Assembly: GCF_040581485.1 (NCBI RefSeq) | Contig: NC_090132.1 | Coordinates: forward strand, 15,506,146-15,570,145 | DNA from: Linepithema humile | Lineage: Eukaryota; Arthropoda; Insecta; Hymenoptera; Formicidae | Reading direction: 5' to 3' | DNA: 64,000 nt | Part shown: positions 13,601 to 27,039 of the stretch, piece by piece | How positions within the stretch are numbered: the stretch's first letter is position 1 | Layout of the letters: every line of letters starts with the position of its first letter | Notes under the pieces: model-generated | What the model was told of the DNA's origin: nothing | Database searches by the model: none | The model's input: the letters and a program-made list of their open reading frames with translations, nothing else | Made by a program: the position numbers and the translations under genes

Positions 13601-16600
13601 TTCTTATGTGAACGATACTTAAGTTAATGCTTGTCCGACGCGGCAGACAGTTCTTACTTGATGTAATGTAATCCTGTAATCGTGATAAGATTCTATTTGC
13701 TTCGCGTTGTTGCAATAATTTCTCGTACGATCGACGAGATAGTAAAATTCCATAATAAATCATTTCACATGCGCGCGACTTTGCGCGCAGTCTGACGTAA
13801 AATAAGAATGGGACAAACATAATTGACATAAATACGTGAATTTGTAATCTTCATAAACATGACACAATTATTTATTATCAAGATTCCATGTAAACAAAAA
13901 CATTATTTTTATTAAAAAATGAGTTTTGCAAAATTTGTTCCAACTGACATATATGGATTATATGAAAAATAGCGGAAAATCTTTGTTTAAAAAATTTTCA
14001 GAGTAAACTGCATTTGGTAAAATTATGGAAATTTGCGCGGAAACGAGCAACATCCTCGATACAACATCAGCGAAAACGTCGATGACCGACCGTCTATGTT
14101 AGTACAATCACCTTGACTCAAACCGTACGTGCATTAATTACAACGACTGTCTACTTGCGTATTCCTGCGGCGTATATTTCCCTGGCCTAGATTATTCCTT
14201 TTTCTACCTACGTGCTTTAATCCTGGTGAATATCGCGATATCGGATTGATTAGCGCATTAAAATAATCGTTATGCGAGAAAGAATTCGCATAAATTATTA
14301 ATCAACGTGATGCAAACGAGTATAAAAGAGATTAATAATATACATACGCGGAATGCATTTGCGGGACACGATTATATATTATCAAATCTAAATCGATATT
14401 GTTTTAATAAAATTACTCAATAATAAAACCTATAAAACAAAAAACAAATTTTATTTTAATTTAATGTTTGTTTGGTCTTGAGATGTTAATTTATTTAAAT
14501 CAAATCTTTTTTTTTTCGAATTGTTATTGACACCGGAACTTATGAATAATAAATAGACAAGTTGTATTTCATTTTTTGTTAAACGTAATAAACTTGTCTC
14601 AACCAGGTCTTCGTTCATATCAAATGCGCATTACAAATGAAGTGCACGTTCACGAACATTTACATGCCGAAGATAAAAATCTATTTTAAAGTTGAATTTT
14701 ATGACATTTGGAAAGCGTAATGCAATACGAACTGAAAATAGTGAGGATACTCACCAGTTGCAGATTTCTGGAAATGAATACCAAGTAGACGCAGCAAGTG
14801 CCCATCTGATATACCAACAGGAAGATGTTTATTATGTGTCTACGAACAAAAAAAACAAATGTTTTTCATGAAGGAGGTGTAAGAGTTGCCATTAAGATTT
14901 CTAATCGTGTTCTCATTGCTTAAATTAAAGTATTATAATAAAACTCAATAGTACAATAAATGCTATTATAATCATATTATCGTTTATTCAACTATCAAAT
15001 TAAACAAACTCTTTTTAATTAAAAATAAATAAGAACTATTTTATACTAAAATAGAGTTTCTAAAATTATATATTAAATGTATATACTGGAGATTTAATTT
15101 ACTTACATGGAACTTTTGGAGAACCGTCTCAGAAATACTGGTCCTTCGAGTAAAGCACTTTGCGCAGTCACCGGATACGTCATGGAGGGCACTCTGTTCC
15201 GTTTACATAATTCGTATTCTGAACGAACAAGAATTCGCATGCAATATGTACAGAGAAGCCCTATGATAATTGTGGCTACCAAACCAACGATGTATCCGGC
15301 ATTGTAGAAGGCCTTTGGCATCGCAAGAATTCCAGTGCCCAAACTGCCCTTCAGCAAATGGAGCAATGTTTCCGCATCGCTGGAAATTCACGTTGGAAAG
15401 AAATCAGATATTTACTGCTGCTACCCGCAATAAATATGATAATTGGTAAGTTTATTACGACAGAGAATCGTACGCGTCAAGCATTTCGCGTTTTTCACCA
15501 GGAAAATGATTCACCGAGACTTCCGATTTCATTATTGAATGTAGGAAATTACGCTAATAAGCCGCTTAGCGCAAGACGTGCGGTGAATAATCAACTGTTA
15601 TTTCGCATGCAAAGAAAGTGTCGCATGGCGCGTTACGTAGCATTCTTAATCATCTTGTATGACAAGTTATATCGTTTTTCATTATGATTAACTCTTTAAT
15701 AAAACATGCTCCTTCATGAATCTCGATTGGATAATTCCTGTTTAGTTAAATGCCAAGTGATGCAAATAATAATTTTCTTTGAATACCGTCTTATTAATTA
15801 GCTGTTTTTAAGTCTCAATTTTCAACACATACTGCTAATACTGGATTTTATTTAGATAATAAAAAAACATGGAAAATGCTGTCATTATAAAAATGTCATT
15901 CTTTTTTAATTATTATATACGCGCGCATGATATATTGCAAAACTTTAAAAATTACATTACAATCCATTTATATGATTGACGTTGATTTTGAATAACTTTT
16001 AAAAGCACGTAACAATTTACTTTTCTATTAAAAAGAAATGATAATTAATCTTTTAGTTTAATTTTAATATAGTAAAAATAAATTAAGCTACTAGAGCCGG
16101 AGTTGATATTGCTCATTTATTAAATTATATTATCAACAATCCAGTTGTACAAACGTTTCGATCATTTTTCGTGATCATCTTCAGTGTGACTCATTCTTCA
16201 AATAATGTGCCAATGTAACTGCCTTGTAAGCAACATAAAACTTGATTGTAAGCAACATAAGACGATATCAAGGCAGTTACATTGGCAGATTATTTGAAGA
16301 ATGAGTCACACTGAAGATGATCACGAAAAATGATCGAAACGTTTGTACAACTGGATTGTTAATAATATAATTTAATGAATGAGCAATATCAACTAGCTCC
16401 GGCTTTAGGAGCTTAATTTATTTTCACTGTATTGAATAAAATATTAAAGAGCCAAATCAATAATTTTATTTTTATTAATTTTTAAAATTTTAATAGTTCC
16501 GTTTAATTTTAATAGTTTAATTATAATAAACAATTTATCTTAATCGGTGAGTTTATCGCTATATTGGTTTGATTTAACTTATCAACTCAAATTTAGGTAA

Positions 16601-19600
16601 CTGATATATTAAATTATAATATATTAAAAACACATTTTGTTAAATTTAAGAAGAATTATAATTCTTCTTAAATTGTTTATATTAAATAAATATATAAATA
16701 TTGTTAAATTGTTAAATATTATAAATATTGATAAATTGTTTATTATAATTAAACTATTAAAATTAAACGGAACTATTAAAATTTTAAAAATTAATAAAAA
16801 TAAAATTATTGTATAATTAATTGATTAATTGATATAATTAATTAATTGTATAATTAAATTATATTTATGTGATAAATAGACGTGATATAGACGTGATAAA
16901 TTTTCCTTATATTCGCATATTGTTTCTCAACTGCATAAAACAAATTGGCACGAATCGTATTCGGTAAGACTTACGTAGTCGGATGCTCCACCACTCTGTA
17001 ACTGTACGGATCGTAATTCTCATCTTTTTCATCTGTACTTTTCTTTTTTTCCTCGAGTTCCAGCACGTAAACGCCGTCATGTTTCTCACTTGATTTATAA
17101 CTATAAAAATGCATCTTTTGTTTTAAGTACATCACATATCTATCAATAACTAACACTGTCCGACACTGATTTTGTCTTTGGCTTGCAAAGTATCATTTCC
17201 AGAGTATTTTTTGATTCTGAAAACGATGCTGTCCTCAGAATTTGCCTATCACGCCACATTTCCGAAAAAAATGGGATAATATAGGCCAAAAATGACGATT
17301 TTGGCCGTATTAGAATGGTATTGCGGTTAAGGAAATTTTATTTTTTCAATTTTGTCTACATTATCTTAAAATGCTATTCTTTACCTTCAAGATGAATTTT
17401 TTTTTGTTTCTGTACGATTTTTTAAGATCAAGTTATGTGAGTTTGAAATTACCACTGTCTGGCGCTTACCTGAGGTCGGGGAAGATTGCTACAAATTAAA
17501 TAAACGTAGACAAAAATAAAACAAAAATAAAAAAGAACAAAAGAACAAAAGAAAAAATTAAAAAAGAATATAAAAAAAGGAGTGTAATAAAGATCGTCTC
17601 CACGTGGTGCACTCCGGAAACACATATTGTGGCTAAATGATCTTTTAGCGACTGTCATGTTAACCTCGGAATATCAAGTCCAAGAAACACAAATCACGTA
17701 ACCACAAAAATAAAAGTGTGCGCGAACTAACAAAAGATATGACTTACTAGCTATACATGTTATGCCTAACTTCAAATTTACGTAACTTGGTCGTAAAAAA
17801 TTGTACAAAAACAAAAAAAAATTTATTTTGAAGGTAAAAAATAGCACTTTAAGATAGTGTAGACAAAATTGAAAAAATTAAATTCTTTTAAACGCAATGC
17901 CGTTCTAAATATGATCAAAATCAACATTTTTGACCCATGTTACCACATTTTCCTCGGAAATGTGACGTAATAGAATTTTTCTGCGCGCGTATTAAAATTC
18001 AGCGACCAAAAATCTTCGAGAAATGACACTCCACAAGCCAAAGACAAAAAAAAGTCAAATTTTATCGGACAATGTAATACTTTGAGAAGCGTATGACTAA
18101 TTTGTGATAGTGAATAAACAAATAAATAAACATTAATATCATAAATAAATAGGTAAAAAGAAACCTTTTTTATACATTTTTGTGATATTTATAAAAAAAT
18201 TAAATTGTATTAGATACTCACCCATTTTTATGTTCTTTGGATGAGGAAGACTTTTTCAGACCCTGCAGAACATCCTGAAAAGAACATTTAACAAGATTAA
18301 TATATATAGCAATAACGGTAAAAATGTATAATCGATTAACTAAAAGTATATTTTGTGGAGTTTGTAATTTTTAATATTCCAAAAAATGCGAACACAAACT
18401 TCTGGATTGGCCTGATATTTCGCGGATGTAAATAATTTGTAGCAGATATACCTGTTCCGCAAATCATGAATGTTTTTATAAATCAAAATTGCAGTTTTTC
18501 ACAGTTATACAATTTTCGCCGGTGTAAAATATGAAACAGCAGGTTGGGTACTCCATAAATTTTTTTATGAACGCTACAAATACAATCTTGAATTTAAAAA
18601 AATGACATTAATCTCGTTCTTTAAACAGATATCTTTCATCTTTAAACACTGCTTTTTATCGCATGTCAAAATCGTATCTCGCATCACGTTCGAACTTCAC
18701 TATTCATAAAAGTGGACTTTACTGCTTGCTGACGATTATTGATCTTGATTTTACTAGCCGATATGTAATGCGCTACGTATAACTATAGATATGACAATTC
18801 TAGATAATATTTACGATTGGAAGACATGGTTTGGTGAGTTTACGTATTCACACATGTACAGATTAATTCAAAAAACAGATCGCACTTTTATATATTTTCT
18901 AAAAAATTATTATGATCAACGTACATGCGCATGGAACTTAAAATAATTCGCGAATTTGCAAACTGTAAAAATAAGTATAAAATTTGAGAGATTCCTTTGA
19001 TGAGTAATAAACATCAATTGCAACATCAGTCAATCATTAATTGCTTGGAAATAAATGTATGAGTGGCATATCTTTTCGAATTATGCTGTAATATTCCGCG
19101 TCTGCAGCTGCTGCGATATATAAATGGTTATACATACATCACACTTATTTAATAGGGAAGTTTCGCGTCCGGCTTTTTCCGTCTGGCTTTCTCGATATAA
19201 TTCGATCGATTTGATCAATCGGTAACATTAGTATAATATTTATCTATTTCTATTGAGATGAATAGAATCTTCTTCGGCGACTGGCTATTTTTACGCTTTG
19301 GAAGTATTTATTTTATCGTTTTCGTGATTTCCGTAAGTGAGACTCGTGAACCGCAAAATTATCAAAAATTCATTTAGCATTGAAGATTTCAAGATAATTT
19401 TGGAATAAGTAAAGAAGTGCAATTGGGAAGACCAATCTTCTCGCAATCTTAAATCATAAATTGCCGGCCGGCATTTACATAATTCCTCGAGACTGATACA
19501 GCTTCTTTACGTGCAGTTAAGTCGTAAACGTGATGAATATGAGAAATTTTCATACGCCGTGTACTGTGCAAACGTGTAAATTGCATAATGTACGGATACG

Positions 19601-22600
19601 ACTGTTTAATACGTCCTTCAAAGCGAAAAGATTACGCCTACAAAATGAGATTCATTATAAATGCATGCATTTATAATGGCGGTGATCATAGTGGAAAATT
19701 CCTTTATATAGTATCGATATTATTCAAACAGAATTATTGAAACATCTAGTATCGATATATGTCGCAATATCAAGGAAAATTTTCCACTATATTCAATCAC
19801 GTCGGCACTCTGACATTCTATCTGATAATACTTATATCTTCTTTTGAGATAGAATCTCGTCTCTTTAATCCTCGAAATTTTGTACAGTAGTATTCTTATG
19901 TCTATTTATTTCTTTCACATAATTGTGTGAATATAACAGTGTATATTAATATACGTTTTAAATTTCAAATGCATCCCTCCCTTTTTTCATAAACAATTGA
20001 ACAATTTCCCACAAATAGCAAGATTCTTCCATTCTGATAAAAATAATATTGTTTAAAATTAATGACATTAATATTATGTTAATGATGCATTCAGTTAGAA
20101 AGTATAATTATCTTACAACACATTTACTTTATTAATGGCTTCTGAAAGAGATATTAAGCCCCTCGATAAACATGGAATTATCAATTTGTCGAAGTCTGCC
20201 TCTTTGTTTTATCGTTTCCCGTAAAAAGATTAAAGCATTTATGACACATGCCAATTAGCGGCATCAGTAAATCATTTTAATGTGGTTATAAACATTGCAT
20301 ATTCTTTTCTCGCTGCATACCACATATTTATCGCACAGTTGTCACATCAATGCAAACTCAATACGCAAACATATATATGTCTCACACTCAATTAATAATG
20401 AATTATAAATGAGTTTAGTTGTGTAAATCATAAACATCAGCGAATAGACAGATGAGTGTTCACGCTTCGGCCTATTTTTCCGTAACGGTATGCAAATTTC
20501 TTTATCAACACTTCAGTTAGATCTGTTTATTTGCGATACCATAAGAACAGGATTTCATATCGTTCGCATTATGCGAAGAAATCTGGCATAAACCGACTTG
20601 CGTATTTGCGCTTATTATTATTTCCACTGTCACCAAAACACCTGTGTTGTACTAGCAAATAGTCCAATTACGAAACTAAAATGGAATTTTTTTAGGCATC
20701 TCGGACGATAAATCTACCTTATTGAATTTGTGCTGTTGAACATTTTATATTATTACATATCTCAAATAAAAGCTTATTATTATCATTGTTAATATGATAA
20801 ATTTGTAAATTATTAACTAATTTTTATTAAACATAAAATATAATTACTTTATTTTTAGAATGCGTTATAAATTCAAAAAATCAGTATTTATAATTATATA
20901 TCTATATGTAACAAAATAATATGCAAAAAATCAACAAAATGCATCAATCATGTGAATGTTAAAATTAATAGAATTTTTATATATCCTAAAAATAACAAAA
21001 TTAATACTCAAATATTACGATTAGTATTTAAATTTATTATTCTGCTTGTACTCAAATGCATAATTTTATTAACACTTTGCGTCGACAATTATCAGCCTGA
21101 CGCAGCAAGCTGATGATAATTATTTTAATATAATTGTTAACTTTCATTGTCTAAGAATAACTGTCGCGTTTTAGTTTACAGAAACAGATTATACCGTTAA
21201 TAAGTTTCCGACGTCAAACAAGTGATGAGATTAAGCGCAGAAAAAAAAAATCAATGGAATATTACAGGTTTTCTGAAGAAACCTATAATAAGCGCACGCT
21301 CTACTGCATATGCTAATTGCTTAAAATGTGCTAAACTAAACTAAGTTTCGCAATACCGGACAAAGCATTTTTTTTGTATTACGTTATGAAGTTGCCGCAA
21401 TCACACTTAAATATATGTCTGCGTATATCAATCAAATTTGATCTGCACGTTATCAGATTTATATTATCAATAAACTAAGTTGATGAATAAGTTTGATTGC
21501 TATAAATTAAAAGCTTTCTATTGAGGGATTAAACTGATGGAAATGTGGCATAAATAGTGTTACTTAATGATAATAAATCTTCGATAATGAGGCTTACATT
21601 GATACAAAAGATTGCATGATAATATGTCGCGATAACATAAAATATACTTGAAAGACAACAATTCTATGAATCTGATAAATGTTTAATAATTTCTCAACAT
21701 AGATAAAACAATGAAAGAAAAAGATTAAAAGATTCGAAACATAGAGAGTTTTCATCATATTTGTTAATATTTTTTTAACAGACAAAATGTTGACCGATTA
21801 AAAATTCTGCAAATCTCTCAGATAAAATTCACATCTTAATTTAATATTTTATTTTTACATATCAAATAATTTAATTAATTTTAGAATTATCTTCTAATTT
21901 TACTGCACACATGCAAATGTTCGAAATAAATCATATTAATTGTTCACCATTTTCTAGCAATAAAAAACAAATAAAATATAAGTTTTATATTTTGCATATT
22001 AAAAATTCGTATTATCGCATAAAGAATTGTCAAATAATAATATATTTTATCTGTCTATTTTGCAATTAATCATTAGCTCTTGAAAGGAAAATTACTTTGT
22101 GAACTCAAATGCTTCTAATCTTTTAATATTTGTTTTTTCTAATCAATAAAACTTGTATTTATCGAATTTATCGAATTCTTGGCATAATCTATCATCATGC
22201 GGATAAGAAAACTAAAGTTTTTAAGTACTTATTTTCCTGACAGTACCTCAATTATTATGATTTTAGATATTTCAGATACATAATTTAACTTATCACTTTC
22301 ATACATACATTTGTAAGATTTTTTAAATATCTTGAGTTATCGCATATTACTTATATATACAATATTTATATTATCACGTAAAACGTCAATTTTTTCTACA
22401 TCAAATTAATTACTCGAACTCGACGTACGTTCACGTAATAAGAATTGCATTTTAATTGAGTCTCGCTATTTTAAGAAATTATTTTATAATAGCTATCAAT
22501 TCAAATCTAATCAAGTCTGTTAGAAAACAACAGATTTATTTCTGTTTGAACATAATCGCACCTTCGGCTTACGAAACAATATTGTTGCACCTTGGATTAT

Positions 22601-25600
22601 TGCAATTATCACTGCGCGACTGCAAACAATAAGAGCGATTTTAGCGCAAGATTTCCAAACCTCGACAATTCAGAGCACGCGCGATTCGTCCTTTGCGCGA
22701 ATATACTAGGTGCGCAACTAAGTTTCCGGGTTTCACACATGAATGGCGCTAACGATACATGTAGTCGATATACATGTCTAAAGTTGTGTTTTTTTATTAA
22801 CTTGGACATCTGTCAACAATAACCAGTCATAATACCAACACATATTGCAACGCAAAAATATTTTTTCTAACAATAAAGATGTCGAGTTTTGTGCCAAATA
22901 AACAGCATTTGCGGGAAGCTTTGCTTTTCTGCTTCAACTTGAAAGAAAATGCAGCTGAAGCACGCCGTTTGCTTGAGAAAGCCTACGGCGAACATGCACA
23001 ATCGAAAACTACTTGTGAAGATTGGTTTAAACGCTTTAGAAATGGCGATTTCGACACTGAGGACAAGGAGCGCTCCGGAAGACCAAAAACATTTGAGGAC
23101 GCCGATCTGCAAGCGTTATTGGATGAAAATGATACGCAAACACAAGACAACAACAACTGATAAATTTGAACCATGCATTGCTCGAAAAACGGCCAGAATG
23201 GGACACGAGACACGAACGAGTGATATTGCAGCACGACAACGTTCCGTGCCATCGCACTTCCATCGTCCAGGACACCATGAAAACGCTGAAATGGGATCTG
23301 CTACCGCACCCGCTGTATTCACCAGACCTGGCCCCTTCCAATTATCACTTGTTCCGGTCGATGGCACATGGCTTAGCTGGGCTACACTTGGCCAATTTCG
23401 AAGAAGTGCAAAACTGATTGGATAAATGGTTTCGATGCAAAGACGCGTCGTTTTATCGTCGCGGTATTCATGTATTGCCAGAGAGATGGCAAAAATGTGT
23501 AGCTAGCGAGGGACGATACTTTGAATAAACCGTTTTTTGTATTTCTCTTGAAATTTTCCATTTTGCATTGATAAAAAAAAACCCGGAAACTTAATTGCGC
23601 ACCTAGTACATGCCGGCGGAAAAAATATGGAAAAAACAGACGGAAATCAGTGGAACGGACAGATGCCACGATAGTTACGCAAACATTTTCTAAGTATCAA
23701 GTCATTAAAAAAAAAAAAAAAAAAAAAGGAGAGAGAGAAAAAATCAAAGAGCCGTTTTAGGAAGTTCCGCGACGAGACGTGCCTCGACCGTCAATGACTT
23801 TGTACAAATATTTTGAACAGCAGAGAGCATGTGCGAATCGTTCTTGACATTATACTCGACGGCGGTGAATGCTTTTCCACGGGCATAATGCGAGCTGTGC
23901 GACGGCTCGAACGAGAAAGTAGAGGAGTCGAAGGTGCATTATGCAAACGCGCGCGCTGCGCTACCGGTATGCGATCGATCTTGAATTTCTACGATGCGTA
24001 AGTAATCGCGTAATTATCGCGGATAAACTCGTTACGTGCGGCTCGCTGCACATTGATTAGCCGTATATTCATTACACAAGTCGTCCGGATCGAGATAAAA
24101 CCGGTATCCCAGGCAGAAATTCAAGTTAAGTCTCGGCAAATTAATCGGCCGTTCATCAAGACGATCTTTTTGTTGTTTTTTTTTTCAGCGTTACACACTC
24201 GCAATTGCAACGGCGTTACAATGCAAATTGACGTATAAGAATCGTGCATTTGAAGTAATGCAATATATGCCTTGTTTACGGTAAACATGTATATTCAAAT
24301 CATTCTTATCAATGTTTTCAGTAGCGCTGCAGCGGAAACAATCCTGCAAAATTGTTATCAGGAAGATGCGACTTCCAGATTCGCTCTATTAAGCCGATAA
24401 ATTGTAACAGCAAAATAAGTAATTGTTATTGTCGAATAATATTGTTACCAGAAGAACTTATTAATACGCAACATATCGGCCAAGGACAGCCAAGATAAAA
24501 AAAACAAATTAATGTGCAATAATGTTTAGAATATATGTATATATCGCAAAAGAATTTAATAAATGCATAGCATAAGAGAGGTATTATAATGCATCATTAT
24601 AGGTGCGGTATCAAGAGATAGCAGAAAATATAGCACTATTATGATATCTAATATTCAATGCAGATATGAGAGATATAATCTTTTCATTCTCGGAATAAAG
24701 AAAATTAATCCTTGCAGACCGAAAGTCGAGTCATGCTTAGTTCAAGTCCAGTTCGACATATAAATCAAATTAAACTATAAAATATAAAATGTTATTAAAT
24801 AGAAATATATTTTAATCAATTATAATAAAATCTTTTTTTTTTACTATTTAGTATAAAAAATTATGTATTTGACAAAGAGCCAATTCTAAAAAGTCTATAA
24901 CTCTATGTAGAAATTTATTTATAATTTTATGTTATAGAAAAGATTTGAAAAATCGTAATATATCACTGATTTATAGTTTTGCACATGTGTGTATTCTAAT
25001 TTTTCAAATATTTTCTCTCTATTGCATATAAAAGTATAAATATAATAACATAAAGTTATGAGTAAAATTTTATTTCAAATTCTATGGCGAATTCGTCTAA
25101 GGTGGGATTGGATTGCAAGGGAAAGGTGCAAAACCTTTGGTACAGTTTGCACAACAATTTTACACACTTTCGAATAATCGTACGTGTTTTAAAGGACAAC
25201 CATTGTACCTGGTTGCCTTCGATAATGTAGGGAAAAAAAACGGGAGAGAAAAAAAGGCTCATGATCGGCGCGCCACGGGCGCCTGGAAAAAGTCGCGGGA
25301 GAAGGACATTTCGCAAAAGCGAGCGCTAAACGTCAATCAGTAGACGTCAACCAGTTCGGCTCCTTCGCTCATTGGTATTTCCTTATTGTGCAACAGTTGT
25401 AATTCGCCAATTATTGTCGGCATAAACGAGCAAAAAACGGAAGCACGCCAGCGAACGACGTCAACGGCGTCGTTTCGGACGTCAATGACCGTCGAGCGAG
25501 CGAATAAACGATTGTCCTTCGAGATTTTCGTCGGCGCAATATCTAAAAGTGTAAACTTTCCATTCTCATGATCGGCTCATGATCGGACCATCGCGCAACA

Positions 25601-27039
25601 GCAAAGCCGTCGAAAATATCATGTGTGCAACAGTTACTTCAGTTTATTATTATCCTGTCACGTAATCATTTGTCGCTATAAAAAGAGTTACTGACAGTAT
25701 GCAAATACGGGCGTATTTAAAGGCGATTGTTTTTTGCTACCTGAACACAAGAAACAGGTTATATATTTTAAATGTTATCTTCATGATCCACATTTCTAAG
25801 TGTCTTATCTTAATGACTTAAAATTTAATCTTGAGATATAGCGAAAGCGAAAATTTATTAGCAATTATAAAAATTATCGAAATCAAAGATTCAAATCTAA
25901 ATTATTGATTTTAACTTAATAATATTTTAATCGTTTAATATTAAATAGCTTGTAATAGTATAAATTTGTCAAATACGAGAGAAAGTTAAAAGCAGAGGAA
26001 CTTTTTCGATCAAGTTTTTTAAAGTGAATTATATGATAATACATTGCAATGTAAATCATTTCGACTATCATTTTACTTAAATGTCTTTGACTTTGACTTA
26101 CCCTTGAAATGACGCAAAAAATTGCGTTAAAATACATTTTTAGTACAATTTTAGTATGCACTTTGAGGTCTCTTATATCTGTACATTATGTTATCATATG
26201 TGAATTATGCATGCTTAGATAAAACTGTACTTTAAAAGATATGCGGAAAAAAAATGTGTATTATTATCAACTTCACAAACGCGAAATAACACACACAATG
26301 AGAAATGCTAGTTTTTCACTAAAAAAAAATTATTCGCGAGAAATATTGGTTGTCTTATATAAGTTTGTTTTCTTTTATATAAGACTCATGTGCGCATATT
26401 TTATTGTTGGAAATATTTTATCATTTTAAGTCATAAAACTTTTTTATTGTGCACATTTTCTTTGTGAGTAATTTCTGGATATAAGATTCGGAAAAACTGA
26501 ATATACAAACGTGGCGTTAAATGCCACGTTTTGGAGAAATTTATCTGTCATCATTATTCAACGTGAGAAACTGTCTTTTTCTGCATTTTTGTAAATAAAA
26601 CTTTCTTCATAACTTTTTCTAAAATTCGCAATTTTCCGCATTTGTATTCCTTTTCATGTCAACACTTCATTCTACGCTTTCTCAACCGAGAAAGAAGGAA
26701 AGTATGTTTACAACTTTATACTCGCGAAGGATATTCTTTCACGAAATGATTTTGGCAAATAAACCGCCAGCAAAAATTAAATAAAAACAAAGACGATTTA
26801 TGTCGCAAATTTGAGCACTGGAAAACATTAGAGTGTATTCGCAGGTGTGATTCGGCGAAAACTGTCGTGTATCAAAATCGCTACGGAGATATCAATAGAG
26901 AGCTCGATATTTCTTTTTCTTTCCAATCGCCGCTAAAATATTCACGCTTTCTTACGCCTGAAAACCCGTCACCAACACTTCGCACATATATTTGTGTACT
27001 CACCGTACTCGATGTAAATCCCAAATTGTCGTGTGACAT
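7622..27039 (-). CDS. SLC36/PAT-family proton-coupled amino-acid transporter (479 aa, 8 coding exons)
   Basis: Minus-strand exons: 27039-27004 (ATG), 18274-18222, 17100-16975, 15379-15107, 14839-14755, 9237-8968, 8435-8081 and 7866-7622 (TGA). All junctions are GT/AG and the phases fit, giving 479 aa, the usual length for the family. Residues 1 to about 72 form a Ser/Lys/Glu-rich cytosolic tail. Exon 4 begins the transmembrane core with the family signature LLHLLKGSLGTGILAMPKAF. The exon 6/7 join creates IGVVMPLENEMKTP, a hallmark of SLC36 carriers, and exons 5-8 supply the remaining hydrophobic helices (about 11 expected for the family). Members export or import small neutral amino acids with protons at lysosomal or plasma membranes and feed TORC1 sensing; Drosophila pathetic is the best-studied fly member. 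The exact orthologue and substrate are not resolved. The start was chosen because a 12-codon exon ends ACG|GTGAGT in phase 0 with exon 2. Introns 1 and 5 are very long and rich in repeats. Confidence 0.92.
8491..8905. repeat. 150-bp tandem repeat, about 2.8 copies, each with an internal hairpin
   Basis: TACTCTTTGTATTTTATTTG recurs at 8491, 8641 and 8791, exactly 150 bp apart. Each full unit contains AAAGATAGCATGAATTAATG and its complement CATTAATTCATGCTATCTTT around a short spacer. It lies in the intron between exons 6 and 7 of the SLC36 gene. Confidence 0.9.
9238..14754. other. 5.5-kb intron 5 of the SLC36 gene
   Basis: AT-rich, without a recognisable gene or element. A 181-codon open frame on the minus strand (9710-10255) matches no family I know and lacks splice partners. 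I see nothing else that I can support. Confidence 0.5.
16080..16420. mobile_element. Foldback element with about 150-bp arms, intron 3 of the SLC36 gene
   Basis: The left arm (AATTAAGCT...CTGCCTTG, 16080-16226) and right arm (CAAGGCAG...AGCTTAATTT, 16269-16420) are about 95% complementary. They share GATCATCTTCAGTGTGACTC and ACGTTTCGATCATTTTTCGT. A GTAAGCAACATAA direct repeat lies in the loop. The TGATCACGAAAAATGATCGAAACG stretch, written here in pieces TGATCACGAAAA and ATGATCGAAACG, forms its own small hairpin. Confidence 0.75.
16459..16810. mobile_element. Foldback-type MITE (352 bp) in intron 3 of the SLC36 gene
   Basis: Arms 16459-16539 and 16731-16810 are exact or near-exact complements over about 80 bp, including AATAGTTCCGTTTAATTTTA. 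The centre holds a second palindrome (AAGAAGAATTATAATTCTTC). No open frame. Confidence 0.75.
17152..18078. mobile_element. Long inverted-repeat element (about 0.93 kb) in intron 2 of the SLC36 gene
   Basis: Left arm (from ACTGTCCGACACTGATTTTG, about 17155-17460) and right arm (about 17740-18078, ending GGACAATGT) are mutually complementary over roughly 300 bp with indels. Shared blocks include TTTGTCTTTGGCTTG and ACAAAATTGAAAAAAT. The centre is A-rich and noncoding. The superfamily is unknown. Confidence 0.65.
18275..22705. other. Part of intron 1 of the SLC36 gene; nothing recognised
   Basis: Uniformly AT-rich with no long frames and no clear repeats. Confidence 0.5.
22706..23606 (+). mobile_element. 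Internally deleted mariner element (901 bp)
   Basis: The inverted ends are CTAGGTGCGCAACTAAGTTT and its near-exact complement AAACTTAATTGCGCACCTAG, flanked by TA on both sides. A complete mariner is about 1.3 kb. The element lies in the large first intron of the SLC36 gene. It has no intact transposase and could only be moved in trans. Confidence 0.92.
22879..23417 (+). pseudogene. Mariner transposase remnant (DD34D type), deleted and frameshifted
   Basis: The N-terminal 85 or so residues (MSSFVPNKQHLREALLFCF onward, with SGRPKTFED) carry the paired-type helix-turn-helix DNA-binding part. The frame then stops at 23160. A second piece from about 23166, in another frame, has LQHDNVPCH (second catalytic Asp) and SPDLAPSNYHLF (third Asp). 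The segment with the first Asp is missing, with the join near 23140-23165. Not functional. Confidence 0.9.
23607..27003. other. Rest of intron 1 with CpG-rich patches
   Basis: There is a poly-A run at 23707-23727. GC/CpG-richer patches at about 23750-24170 and 25200-25620 stand out from AT-rich surroundings and may be regulatory. No gene was found. Confidence 0.4.
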
